Shown here: piece after piece, positions 1 to 5,645 of the stretch | Layout of the letters: each line of letters begins with the position of its first letter | How positions within the stretch are numbered: the stretch's first letter is position 1 | Assembly: GCA_021787255.1 (NCBI GenBank) | Contig: JAJYMD010000131.1 | Span: forward strand, 1-5,800 | Source: Actinomycetes bacterium | GTDB lineage: Bacteria > Actinomycetota > Acidimicrobiia > Acidimicrobiales > RAAP-2 | Direction: 5' to 3' | DNA: 5,800 nucleotides | Notes under the pieces: model-generated | What the model saw: the letters and a program-made list of their open reading frames with translations, nothing else | Told to the model about the DNA's origin: nothing | Databases searched by the model: none | Made by a program: the position numbers and the translations under genes

Positions 1-441
1 CGTGCGTGCGCCGGCTCCTCTCGTGCTGCTCGAGCCCGGCGTCGCGGCGCGCAGATCACGGCGCGCACGGTACGTGCGCAGGAGCATCCAGCCGCCGAAC
101 AGGAGGTACGGCAACGCGAAACCCCAGTAGTGAAGGTTCAAGATCGCCAGCCCGTACATGGCCATCGCCGAGCCGAGCAGGAGCCGCTTGCGCAACCAGG
201 CCGTGGCGAGCATCGCGATCGCGAGCAGCAAGAGGACGCCCAGCAGCTCCGCGTACAACGACGCCGGGACGTGCTTCGAGCCCGCGAGCCGGCTCAGCGA
301 GATGGCGGGTGGGTCGTGGGCGACGAGGGCCCCGTACACGAGCAGGGCGATCGCAGCGGCGAACGGCGCCCCGAGGAGACCGGCGAGCCGCTCCTTGTCC
401 TCGGCGACGTCCGGCGTGGCGGTGCGCTGATCGGTCTTCAC
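1..441 (-). CDS. Small multi-pass membrane protein, C-terminus cut by the window edge
   Basis: Reading the minus strand from a GTG at 441 gives 147 codons open to base 1, so the stop lies outside the window. The product begins MKTDQRTATPDVAEDKERLA, a short charged leader. Hydrophobic stretches follow at about residues 21-41 (LLGAPFAAAIALLVYGALVA), 61-82 (ELLGVLLLLAIAMLATAWL) and 87-120 (a long one around AMYGLAILNLHYWGFALPY, probably two helices). The tail is Arg-rich (RTYRARRDLRAATPG), which by the positive-inside rule suggests a cytoplasmic C-terminus. The alternation of hydrophobic helices and charged ends is strong evidence that this frame is real rather than either overlapping frame. I do not recognise the family and assign no function. 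The start is uncertain: the frame stays open upstream of 441, and the GAGG just before the GTG is too close to be a good ribosome binding site. Confidence 0.72.
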   Translation of the reverse strand, partial: MKTDQRTATPDVAEDKERLAGLLGAPFAAAIALLVYGALVAHDPPAISLSRLAGSKHVPASLYAELLGVLLLLAIAMLATAWLRKRLLLGSAMAMYGLAILNLHYWGFALPYLLFGGWMLLRTYRARRDLRAATPGSSSTRGAGART

Positions 442-510
442 GCCTCGAGCCGCCCCGGCGCTTCGCGCCCGCCGGCCGTGCCGCCACCGGGATTCTTCAA
501 GAGGGAGGTG

Positions 511-539
511 CTCCGAAGGGCAATTCTCCGAAGAGGCAA
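511..539. repeat. Paired 13/14-bp direct repeat
   Basis: CTCCGAAGGGCAA (511-523) and CTCCGAAGAGGCAA (526-539) are near-identical, differ by one inserted base, and start 15 bp apart. They lie about 70-100 bp upstream of the proposed start of the minus-strand membrane gene, a position where paired operator half-sites could act. No regulator can be named. The function is unknown. Confidence 0.5.
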
Positions 540-640
540 CCCTGCAATGGGGCTCCTCCCCGGGTCGTCGTGGCCGCGCCGGGCCGCAGAGCGCGGCACC
601 TCGTGGTCATTGCGCGTCATGTCCTTATGTCCTTCCTCTC

Positions 641-671
<31 letters not shown>

Positions 672-890
672 TACGTATCTCGAGCACGCTCGCGGTCCTG
701 AGGCCTCGCCGCCCGTGTGCAGCCTGCGTTCGGCGGGCTCGCTCCCGAAGGGGGCGTCGGGGAGGAAGTATGAAGGAGCGTCGTTTCTCGACTGCTACGC
801 GAGTGTTTCCCAGATGTGAACTCGCGAGGTCACCGAGCAGGTACCCTGTTCGCTCGTGGCTCGCCGCGTTCGGACCCCCGCTCGGACCCT

Positions 891-938
891 CGCACAGAGC
901 GCCGCAGCGAGTGTCGCAGCGCGCGTCGCAGCGGCGAG
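891..938. repeat. Imperfect 12-bp tandem repeat, four units
   Basis: The units are CGCACAGAGCGC (891-902), CGCAGCGAGTGT (903-914), CGCAGCGCGCGT (915-926) and CGCAGCGGCGAG (927-938). The first half of each unit is conserved and the second half drifts. It lies about 100 bp upstream of the PPOX start. Because the period is a multiple of three, it yields a repetitive Ser-Gln-Arg string if translated, but there is no sign that it is coding. Confidence 0.6.
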
Positions 939-1036
939 GCCGTCGCACCTCTCGGCAGCCCAGCTCCGGCGGGCTCTCGCGCTCGAGCAGCTCGAACCCG
1001 CAGCCTCCACCCTCGGCGCGCGCTGACGGGCTGCCG

Positions 1037-1495
1037 ATGGAACTGCAAGCAGGCCTCGACTTCGCCCGAGACCACCATCAGGGCGTGCTGGTGACGCGGC
1101 ACGCGGACGGACGCCCGCAGCTCTCGAACATCCTCTACCACCTCAGCGGTGACGCAGCCGGGGTCGGCGAAGCCCGTCACGGCGACCCGGTCGCCCGCAT
1201 CTCGGCCACCGATGCCCGCGCGAAGACTCGGAACCTCCGCCGTGACCCTGCCGCCTCCCTCTACGTCCCCGGCGACTCGTTCTGGTCCTACGTGGTGCTC
1301 GACGGCACCGCAGAGCTCTCGCCTGTCGCCGGTGCGCACGACGATCCGACGGTCGAAGAGCTCGTCGAGCTGTACCGCTCGATCCGCGGCGAGGAGCACC
1401 CGAACTGGACCGAGTACCGCAGCGTCATGGTGGCCGAGCGACGCCTCGTCATCCGCCTGCACCCGGTGCACGCGTACGGCATGATCCCCGGCTGA
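1037..1495 (+). CDS. PPOX-class F420-dependent oxidoreductase
   Basis: This encodes a 152-residue soluble protein of the pyridoxamine-5'-phosphate-oxidase-like split-barrel superfamily, in the F420-binding (FDOR-B / TIGR03618-like) branch. Members are cytoplasmic, usually dimeric, and use reduced coenzyme F420 to reduce small organic substrates; the substrate here cannot be read from sequence. Visible signatures are VLVTRHADGRPQLSNI (residues 17-32), the first barrel strands; ARAKTRNLRRDP (60-71), the cofactor-binding loop with the conserved Lys/Thr/Arg cluster; SYVVLDGTAELSPV (84-97); and the closing strand RLVIRLHPVHAYGM (136-149). The ATG at 1037 is chosen because it places the first helix (LQAGLDFARDHH) directly before the first strand and gives normal family length. 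The frame is open upstream to an earlier ATG at 770, but that extension is low-complexity and family-untypical. The ribosome binding site is weak. Residues about 37-53 (GDAAGVGEARHGDPVAR) seem a little longer than the usual turn in this family. No partner gene is adjacent. Confidence 0.9.
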   Translation: MELQAGLDFARDHHQGVLVTRHADGRPQLSNILYHLSGDAAGVGEARHGDPVARISATDARAKTRNLRRDPAASLYVPGDSFWSYVVLDGTAELSPVAGAHDDPTVEELVELYRSIRGEEHPNWTEYRSVMVAERRLVIRLHPVHAYGMIPG

Positions 1496-1506
1496 GCAGC
1501 CCGATC

Positions 1507-1571
1507 GGAGCCATCGACCGGAAATTTCGACCGGAGCCATCGACCGGAGCCATCGACCGGAAGGCTCGGTC
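1507..1571. repeat. 13-bp tandem repeat array immediately after the PPOX stop codon
   Basis: The unit GGAGCCATCGACC occurs exactly at 1507-1519, 1533-1545 and 1546-1558. A divergent unit, GGAAATTTCGACC, sits at 1520-1532, and a decayed fifth, GGAAGGCTCGGTC, at 1559-1571. All are in strict 13-bp register, starting 12 bp after the TGA. A period of 13 is not a multiple of three. Every unit ends in a CGACC or GGTC core, so it could hold repeated protein-binding sites or be a slippage product. A separate 12-bp direct repeat, CGGTCGTCTGGC, overlaps its end at 1567-1578 and recurs at 1600-1611. Confidence 0.9.
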
Positions 1572-1572
1572 G
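1554..1572 (+). terminator. Hairpin at the end of the 13-bp array, possible terminator
   Basis: CGACCG (1554-1559) can pair with CGGTCG (1567-1572) around a 7-base loop, about 60 bases past the PPOX stop. There is no T-tract after it. Many actinobacterial terminators lack one, but this leaves the call weak. Each repeat unit upstream offers the same CGACCG arm, so alternative pairings are possible. Confidence 0.35.
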
Positions 1573-1701
1573 TCTGGCGACCTTCAGGTCAGTGCCTGGC
1601 GGTCGTCTGGCTCTGGACCGTCATCGATCGGTGGACGACCGTGGACGGCATGGTGCCGCGTCCACGGGCGGCATGTTCTCGATGCGCGTGCGGCCTCATT
1701 C

Positions 1702-1917
1702 GTGGCGCGCGCCAAGGGCCGGGAGCTCCCGACCGACGCGATGGTCCGGGCTTCATCGCCGCTCCTGGTCGATCCGGACCAGTGGGCCGACCACGCCCTG
1801 AACGGGGCCAACCCACGCGGCTGGCGGAGATGGCTGGTCCGCCGGGTCTTGAAGGCGCCGACGTTCGCAGAAACCGACGTCGTCTCCGTTGCGCTGGAGG
1901 GGACGGAAGGGTCGTGA
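1702..1917 (+). CDS. Orphan small protein or gene remnant, unknown function
   Basis: A GTG at 1702 opens a 71-residue frame ending TGA at 1915-1917; an ATG at 1741 would give 58 residues. The product contains SSPLLVDPDQWADHALNG and then a basic segment, RGWRRWLVRRVLKAP, and looks protein-like in composition. Codons have GC-rich third positions typical of real genes here. I do not recognise a family, and no membrane segment or signal peptide is seen. No Shine-Dalgarno sequence precedes either start. The same frame stays open upstream back to the PPOX stop, through the repeats, without any ATG, GTG or TTG before 1702, so this could be the 3' part of a gene that lost its 5' end. The minus strand here gives only low-complexity products. 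Bases 1918-2159 downstream hold no gene that I can support. Confidence 0.35.
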   Translation: MARAKGRELPTDAMVRASSPLLVDPDQWADHALNGANPRGWRRWLVRRVLKAPTFAETDVVSVALEGTEGS

Positions 1918-2111
1918 CCAGGTCCCCGGCGCACTCCGTGTCGAGGACCCTGCAACCGGCTTGTCGACGATGCCTGCCGGGGGTCCACCTTGGATGCCTC
2001 ACCAGCTCGAGCGGCACAAGCGATCGTATGGGAACAGCGCAGAGCGACGCCCGAGCGTCCCTCGACCCGTCGCCGACTGGCGCCGAACCGGCGATCGGCG
2101 TCCTCCTTTGG

Positions 2112-2130
2112 GACCCTACGGGTGAGGGTC
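2112..2130. terminator. Hairpin between convergent reading frames
   Basis: GACCCT (2112-2117) pairs perfectly with AGGGTC (2125-2130) across a 7-base loop. It lies 30 bases beyond the stop of the minus-strand Fe-S gene and downstream of the plus-strand orphan frame, where a shared bidirectional terminator would sit. No T-tract follows on either strand, so the assignment rests on position and stem only. Confidence 0.35.
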
Positions 2131-2159
2131 GGACAACGCAAGCGTTTCCGGTCGCCGCA

Positions 2160-4304
2160 CTAGCGGTCTTCTGGCGATCCCACCGCGTCGACGACGCGCT
2201 GCGACTCTTCGACGAGTTGCGAGATGTCGAGGACCCGGACCTCCTCCTCCTTGCCGTTCGCACGAACCGCGTCGTCCAGCATGATCATGCAGTAGGGACA
2301 CGCGGTCGACACGACGTCGGCCCCGGTGCCCAACGCCTCCAAGGTCCGGTCCATGTTCACGCGCGTCCCGATGGTCTCTTCCATCCACATCCGTGCTCCA
2401 CCCGCGCCACAGCAGAAGCCACGTTCCCTGCACCGACGCATCTCGACGGTTCGGGCCCCGGGGATCGCGTCGATGACGGCTCGCGGCTCGTCGAACACCC
2501 TGTTGTGCCGCCCGAGGTAGCAAGGGTCGTGATAGGTGACCGTGCCCGAGTAGCCGGTACCCGGGACGATCCTGCCGGCACGCACGAGGTCGTCGAGCAG
2601 CTCTGAATGGTGCACGACCTCGAATTCTCCGCCGAATGCCGGGTACTCGTTCTTGAGGGTGTTGAAGCAGTGGGGGCAGGTGGTGACGATCTTCTTCACC
2701 CCTGCGGCCTCCAGGGTCGCGACGTTGGCCTTGGCCTGCTCCTGATAGAGGTACTCGTTGCCGATACGACGCGCGGGGTCCCCGGTGCACGACTCCTTGG
2801 GCCCGAGGATCGCGAACCTGACTCCCGCCTGGTGGAGCAGCCGCGCCGCTGCCTGCACCTGACGACGCGCCCGCTCGTCGAGCGCCCCCGCGCAGCCGAC
2901 CCAGTACAGGTACTCGACGTCGTCGGGGATCGTGTCCGTGACGACGGGAACCTCGAAGTCCAGGGCCTGGGTCCATTCGGTGCGCCTCGAGCTGCCGAGC
3001 CCCCAGGGGTCGCCCTGGTTCTCGATGTTGCGCAGCATGAGCCCGGCCTCGTGAGGGAAGCTCGACTCCATCAGCACCTGGTAGCGACGCATGTCGACGA
3101 TCGCGTCGACGTGCTCGATGTCGACGGGGCACTGCTCGACGCACGAGCCGCAGGTGGTGCACGACCACAGCACGTCCGGGTCGATCACGCCCGGGACGAG
3201 CGGTTCGGGGACAAGCAGCTCGGCGTGGTCGCGCTGCTCGCCACCTGCGGGCTCGCCGTGCGCGGCCGTCCTGGGCTTCTCGTGCTCGTCAGCGCGCTGG
3301 GACGCCCTGCCCGCGAGCACATGCGAAGCCTGGGAGAACATGTTGTCCCGAAGGCCCATGATCACCAGCTTCGGGGAGAGCGGCTTGCCCGTGCTCCACG
3401 CCGGGCAGACCGACTGGCACCGGCCGCACTCGGTGCAGGCCACGAAGTCCAGCATCTGCTTCCACGTGAAGTTCTCGATGAACCCGGCGCCGAAAACCGT
3501 GTCCTCGGTGACGTTGTCCATGTCCATGTCGAGCGTTCTGTCGAGGGCCCCGAGCGCGCGGGGCCTTCGAGAGAAGGCCACGTTCACAGGGGCGACGAAG
3601 ATGTGCAAGTGCTTCGAGTACGAGACGAACACAAGGAACCCACTGATGACCGAGACGTTCAAAAGGAGGAACGTCGTCGCGAGCGTCCCGTCCACTCCGT
3701 GTCCGAGGCCGGCAAAGCCGGCTCCGATGACGTGGGAGGCGAACGCCCAGTCGTCGTACGGGAACTGTCGAGGCTTCGTATCGATCTCTGCGCCCCGGTA
3801 CAGCAGAAGGGTCGCGATCACCGCGAAGATGAGAAGGAGCGTCACCCAGGCGGCACCGGTGTGCGAGCCGTAGAACCTGGAGGCGCGCTCCTTTCTGGAC
3901 GGCGCGTTCTTGATGCGTATGACCGTGAACACGACGAGCGCGGCCAGCACCGCCACCGCGAAGAAGTCCTCGATGAACCCGAGCACCGGTGACGTGCCGA
4001 TCCCAGGGATGTGGAACGTCGGATCGAAGAGATCGCCGTAGGCCTCGATGATCGTGAAGATGAGGAGGGTGAACCCCCACATCGTGAAGAAATGGGCGAT
4101 CCCGGGGATCCTCCAGTTGAGCAGCTTTCGCTGACCGGCGACCTCCGTGACCTCGGCCTCGGCCCTACGACCAAGGTCCCGGCGCACGCGCCCAGGCGCG
4201 GGCTGTCCGGCACGCACCAGTCTCGAGATCCAGTGGAAGCGATGACCGGCGACCGCGACGCAGATCAGCGTCGCCGCCATCCCGATCGCGATCCTGATCG
4301 GCAC
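2160..4304 (-). CDS. Membrane-anchored Fe-S oxidoreductase, EtfD-like (ETF:quinone reductase type)
   Basis: The 714-residue protein has three parts. Residues 1-240 carry about five to six membrane helices (near 3-20, 66-88, 107-130, 151-170, 187-204 and 208-228), resembling the cytochrome-b / nitrate-reductase-gamma fold. His71, His191, His232 and His234 are candidate haem ligands. Next come two 4Fe-4S motifs, CTECGRCQSVCP (Cys290, 293, 296, 300) and CTTCGSCVEQCP (Cys382, 385, 388, 392), separated by a charged linker (about 331-365). Last are two CCG domains as in HdrB/GlpC: Cys471, Cys506, CPHC (543-546), then Cys595, the CCG at 631-633 and CPYC (669-672). All key cysteines are present. This architecture matches the actinobacterial family containing mycobacterial Rv0338c/EtfD, which passes electrons from electron-transfer flavoprotein (acyl-CoA oxidation) to menaquinone. 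That role here is inferred; no etfAB is in the window. The GTG start is set by a strong AGGAGGG just upstream. It could alternatively serve another HdrD-like electron route. Confidence 0.9.
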   Translation of the reverse strand: MPIRIAIGMAATLICVAVAGHRFHWISRLVRAGQPAPGRVRRDLGRRAEAEVTEVAGQRKLLNWRIPGIAHFFTMWGFTLLIFTIIEAYGDLFDPTFHIPGIGTSPVLGFIEDFFAVAVLAALVVFTVIRIKNAPSRKERASRFYGSHTGAAWVTLLLIFAVIATLLLYRGAEIDTKPRQFPYDDWAFASHVIGAGFAGLGHGVDGTLATTFLLLNVSVISGFLVFVSYSKHLHIFVAPVNVAFSRRPRALGALDRTLDMDMDNVTEDTVFGAGFIENFTWKQMLDFVACTECGRCQSVCPAWSTGKPLSPKLVIMGLRDNMFSQASHVLAGRASQRADEHEKPRTAAHGEPAGGEQRDHAELLVPEPLVPGVIDPDVLWSCTTCGSCVEQCPVDIEHVDAIVDMRRYQVLMESSFPHEAGLMLRNIENQGDPWGLGSSRRTEWTQALDFEVPVVTDTIPDDVEYLYWVGCAGALDERARRQVQAAARLLHQAGVRFAILGPKESCTGDPARRIGNEYLYQEQAKANVATLEAAGVKKIVTTCPHCFNTLKNEYPAFGGEFEVVHHSELLDDLVRAGRIVPGTGYSGTVTYHDPCYLGRHNRVFDEPRAVIDAIPGARTVEMRRCRERGFCCGAGGARMWMEETIGTRVNMDRTLEALGTGADVVSTACPYCMIMLDDAVRANGKEEEVRVLDISQLVEESQRVVDAVGSPEDR

Positions 4305-4307
4305 GAG

Positions 4308-4324
4308 CCCTCCTGATCCTCCTC
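4308..4324 (-). promoter_or_regulatory. Doubled Shine-Dalgarno sequence fixing the GTG start of the Fe-S gene
   Basis: On the minus strand, AGGAGGG (4314-4308) lies three bases from the GTG at 4304. A second purine block, GAGGAGGA (4324-4317), lies directly upstream of it. The near block decides in favour of the GTG start over the downstream in-frame ATG at residue 9. The second block is too far away to act on this start unless it serves as a standby site. Confidence 0.75.
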
Positions 4325-4349
4325 GATCCCTGCGAAGCCTGCCGCTACC

Positions 4350-4416
4350 TGCCGGTCCTGCCCTGGTTGCCAGCTGCGAGTTGCCGGTCCCACCCTCGCT
4401 GCCAGTCCTGCCCTCG
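4350..4416. repeat. Three copies of a 17-bp degenerate repeat upstream of the Fe-S gene
   Basis: TGCCGGTCCTGCCCTGG (4350-4366), TGCCGGTCCCACCCTCG (4382-4398) and TGCCAGTCCTGCCCTCG (4400-4416) share 14 or more of 17 positions pairwise. The last two are 18 bp apart and the first is 32 bp before the second. They lie 46-112 bp upstream of the GTG start on the minus strand, so in the leader or promoter of that gene. They may be regulator sites or local slippage; no regulator is identifiable. Confidence 0.6.
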
Positions 4417-4427
4417 CAGCCCGCCGC

Positions 4428-4616
4428 TCACGCGCTCGGTCCTGCAACCGGGGTGTTCGCCCGGTCCGCGACCAGTCCGAAGGGCGCGGTCTTCTCCTGC
4501 TCTCCTGGCCTCATGGCCTCACCCTGCGGAGCGCTGCTGGCCCTGCGGAGCGCTGCTGGCCCTGCAGAGCCCGGCTGACCCTCTGGAACGCTGATCGGCG
4601 AGTCGAGGATGTCCAT
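4428..4616 (-). CDS. Doubtful 62-residue reading frame next to tRNA-Gly
   Basis: An ATG at 4616 opens 62 codons ending TGA at 4430-4428. The product, beginning MDILDSPISVPEGQPG, is rich in Ala, Pro and Gly, and matches nothing I know. In favour: a TATCGT on the minus strand (4632-4627) ends 10 bases before the ATG, a spacing seen for leaderless actinobacterial genes. Against: the frame runs through a 19-bp tandem duplication whose unit is not a multiple of three, so the copies are read in different frames, and composition is low-complexity. It lies upstream of the Fe-S gene on the same strand with a 123-base gap. Confidence 0.22.
   Translation of the reverse strand: MDILDSPISVPEGQPGSAGPAALRRASSAPQGEAMRPGEQEKTAPFGLVADRANTPVAGPSA
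4522..4570. repeat. 19-bp tandem repeat, 2.6 copies
   Basis: CCCTGCGGAGCGCTGCTGG occurs perfectly at 4522-4540 and 4541-4559, followed by a partial third copy, CCCTGCAGAGC (4560-4570), with one mismatch. Identity of the first two copies points to a recent duplication. Confidence 0.9.
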
Positions 4617-4626
4617 GGCGTGCCAG

Positions 4627-4636
4627 ACGATAGTGT
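4627..4636. promoter_or_regulatory. Overlapping divergent -10-like elements before tRNA-Gly
   Basis: In ACGATAGTGT, the plus strand reads TAGTGT (4631-4636), 11 bases before the tRNA, and the minus strand reads TATCGT (4632-4627), 10 bases before the ATG of the doubtful 62-residue frame. Both fit the TAnnnT form of actinobacterial -10 boxes. No convincing -35 is seen for either. The tRNA promoter is the likelier of the two because a tRNA must be transcribed from nearby. Confidence 0.35.
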
Positions 4637-4647
4637 GATGACCGCAC

Positions 4648-4718
4648 GCGGGCGTAGTTCAGCGGCAGAACATCAGCTTCCCAAGCTGAGAACGCGGGTT
4701 CGATTCCCGTCGCCCGCT
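4648..4718 (+). tRNA. tRNA-Gly, anticodon CCC
   Basis: All arms fold. The acceptor stem is GCGGGCG (4648-4654) with CGCCCGC (4711-4717) and discriminator T at 4718. The D stem is GTTC (4657-4660) with GAAC (4668-4671). The anticodon stem is TCAGC (4673-4677) with GCTGA (4685-4689), around the 7-base loop TTCCCAA, giving anticodon CCC at 4680-4682, which reads the glycine codon GGG. A 4-base variable region is followed by the T arm GCGGG-TTCGATT-CCCGT (4694-4710), which has one G-T pair. The 3' CCA is not encoded, so it would be added enzymatically. The 209 bases after it hold no supported gene before the transposase remnant. Confidence 0.96.
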
Positions 4719-4927
4719 CTCGGGTCTTCCCTGGTGAGACATGGTGGTGGTGCCTCCGCTCCGTCATCAGCACACCGAGCATCCCGCGAGCGTCCCGCGG
4801 ACCAGGACGTCGAACCTCGATGCCGGGTGGCTGCCCCGCACCGACACCTCACCCAGCAGTGGCGCGAATCCAAGCCAAGAGTCACAACCGTTGCAGCCAA
4901 GCGAGCAATAATGGAAAAGTCGGCACG

Positions 4928-5269
4928 AGCCGCTTGAAAAAGGAGATCGCCGCCTTAAAGGAGAGAGTGGACAGGCTCCTCTCAGCCCGGGTGACCCACG
5001 AGCCCGACCGCCTTCTCCTCGGCCACCTTGGAACCGAGCGGGACACGCACTTCACGTTCCTGCGCCACGACGGAGTCCCCGCCGCCAACCACGAGGCCGA
5101 GCGGGCGATCCGCCCTCAGGTCTCCACCCGAAAGACCTGGGGCCACAACAAGAAGATCCGATGAGCAAGGGCGTCTGCGATCGTGGTCGGCGTTCTTCGC
5201 ACTGCCGACCAGCAGCACCAAAGCCCCATCGACGTGCTCGTCCACAGAGGACGAGCGAGCGGGCCCGAA
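4928..5269 (+). pseudogene. IS66-family transposase remnant, C-terminal part with in-frame stop
   Basis: The frame reads SRLKKEIAALKERVDRLL, then LLLGHLGTERDTHFTFLR, GVPAANHEAERAIRPQVSTR, KTWGHNKK, a TGA at 5162-5164, and onward in the same frame ARASAIVVGVLRTADQQHQS and PIDVLVHRG. This follows the C-terminal third of IS66 TnpC: the helical spacer, the HxxxxFTFL block, the N-x-x-AER-AIRP motif with the last catalytic Glu of the DDE triad, the KxWGxN segment, and the VLRTAxQQ tail. The N-terminal two thirds, with the helix-turn-helix, zinc-binding region and the two catalytic Asp, are missing, and no accessory IS66 genes or terminal inverted repeats are seen. The stop falls where the family usually has Gly (N-R-x-W-x-G-A), so a single GGA-to-TGA change explains it. 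The gene cannot make active transposase. It lies about 210 bases past tRNA-Gly, so it is probably an old insertion scar. Confidence 0.85.
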
Positions 5270-5294
5270 ACGGCCTCGACCTCGCATCCGGCCC

Positions 5295-5532
5295 GTGAGC
5301 CCCCGGTCCGCATCCTGCTACCGGATCAGCCTCGAGGAGATCGGCTCCGACGGCACCACCAAGGGGCGCTTCTCGGGTACCTGCGACGCCTACCTCCTCG
5401 CTGTCGCCCAGGAAGACGGCGGCGAGCTACGCATGTTCACCTATCACGACGGTCCAGTCCCCCAGAGGCGGCGCGTGTGTGATGCAGAGCCTCGCCGCGC
5501 ACATGCGCGCCACCGTCGGCCTCCGGCGCTGA
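5295..5532 (+). pseudogene. Possible decayed gene spread over three frames, unknown family
   Basis: From a GTG at 5295 the frame gives SCYRISLEEIGSDGTTKGR and FSGTCDAYLLAVAQEDGG, then ELRMFTYHDGP, which looks like ordinary alternating beta-strand protein. After about 5458 that frame becomes Arg-rich and unlikely. The next frame gives SPPEAARV up to a TGA at 5480-5482, and the third gives VMQSLAAHMRATVGLRR, ending TGA at 5530-5532. Two small indels would join these into one plausible C-terminus. I do not recognise the family. It could be a small intact frame with a chance tail instead. It lies just after the IS66 remnant, consistent with a region under decay. Bases 5533-5645 hold nothing I can support. 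Confidence 0.35.
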
Positions 5533-5645
5533 CTCTTTACGCCTGAAGTTGACGACGTCGGCTACAAGACCGGCCCGGTCAGTTCTCTGCTGGGTGACGT
5601 ACCGCTGCCCCATACCGACCAAGTGAGCGGACTCCCGTCGGTTAC

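Noticed and set aside
56..487. Minus-strand 143-codon frame at the left end
   Set aside because: It overlaps the membrane-protein frame read from 441. Its product is Arg/Ala-rich without structure, whereas the other frame has clear hydrophobic helices.
490..600. Possible glycine or SAM riboswitch, suggested by CCGAAGGGCAA, GGCAACCC and CCCCGGGT
   Set aside because: Only isolated conserved-looking words match. I could not build the required helices in order, and the nearest plus-strand gene starts more than 400 bases away.
770..1036. N-terminal extension of the PPOX protein starting at 770
   Set aside because: The added 89 residues are Arg/Ser/Pro-rich, include the 12-bp repeat, and do not belong to the family, whose normal start fits 1037.
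1641..2606. Plus-strand 321-codon frame overlapping the end of the Fe-S gene
   Set aside because: It overlaps the confidently identified minus-strand Fe-S gene, and its product has no family features. It is a shadow of GC-rich coding bias.
2607..3992. Plus-strand 461-codon frame opposite the Fe-S gene
   Set aside because: It lies wholly antisense to the Fe-S gene, whose cysteine motifs and membrane segments prove the minus strand is coding. The frame is open only through codon bias.
4519..4900. Minus-strand frames across the tRNA, with peptides such as ATGIEPAFSAWEADVLPLNY and GDGNRTRVLSLGS
   Set aside because: These are the well-known false products of reading the antisense strand of tRNA-Gly and similar tRNA genes. 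The tRNA fold accounts for the sequence fully.
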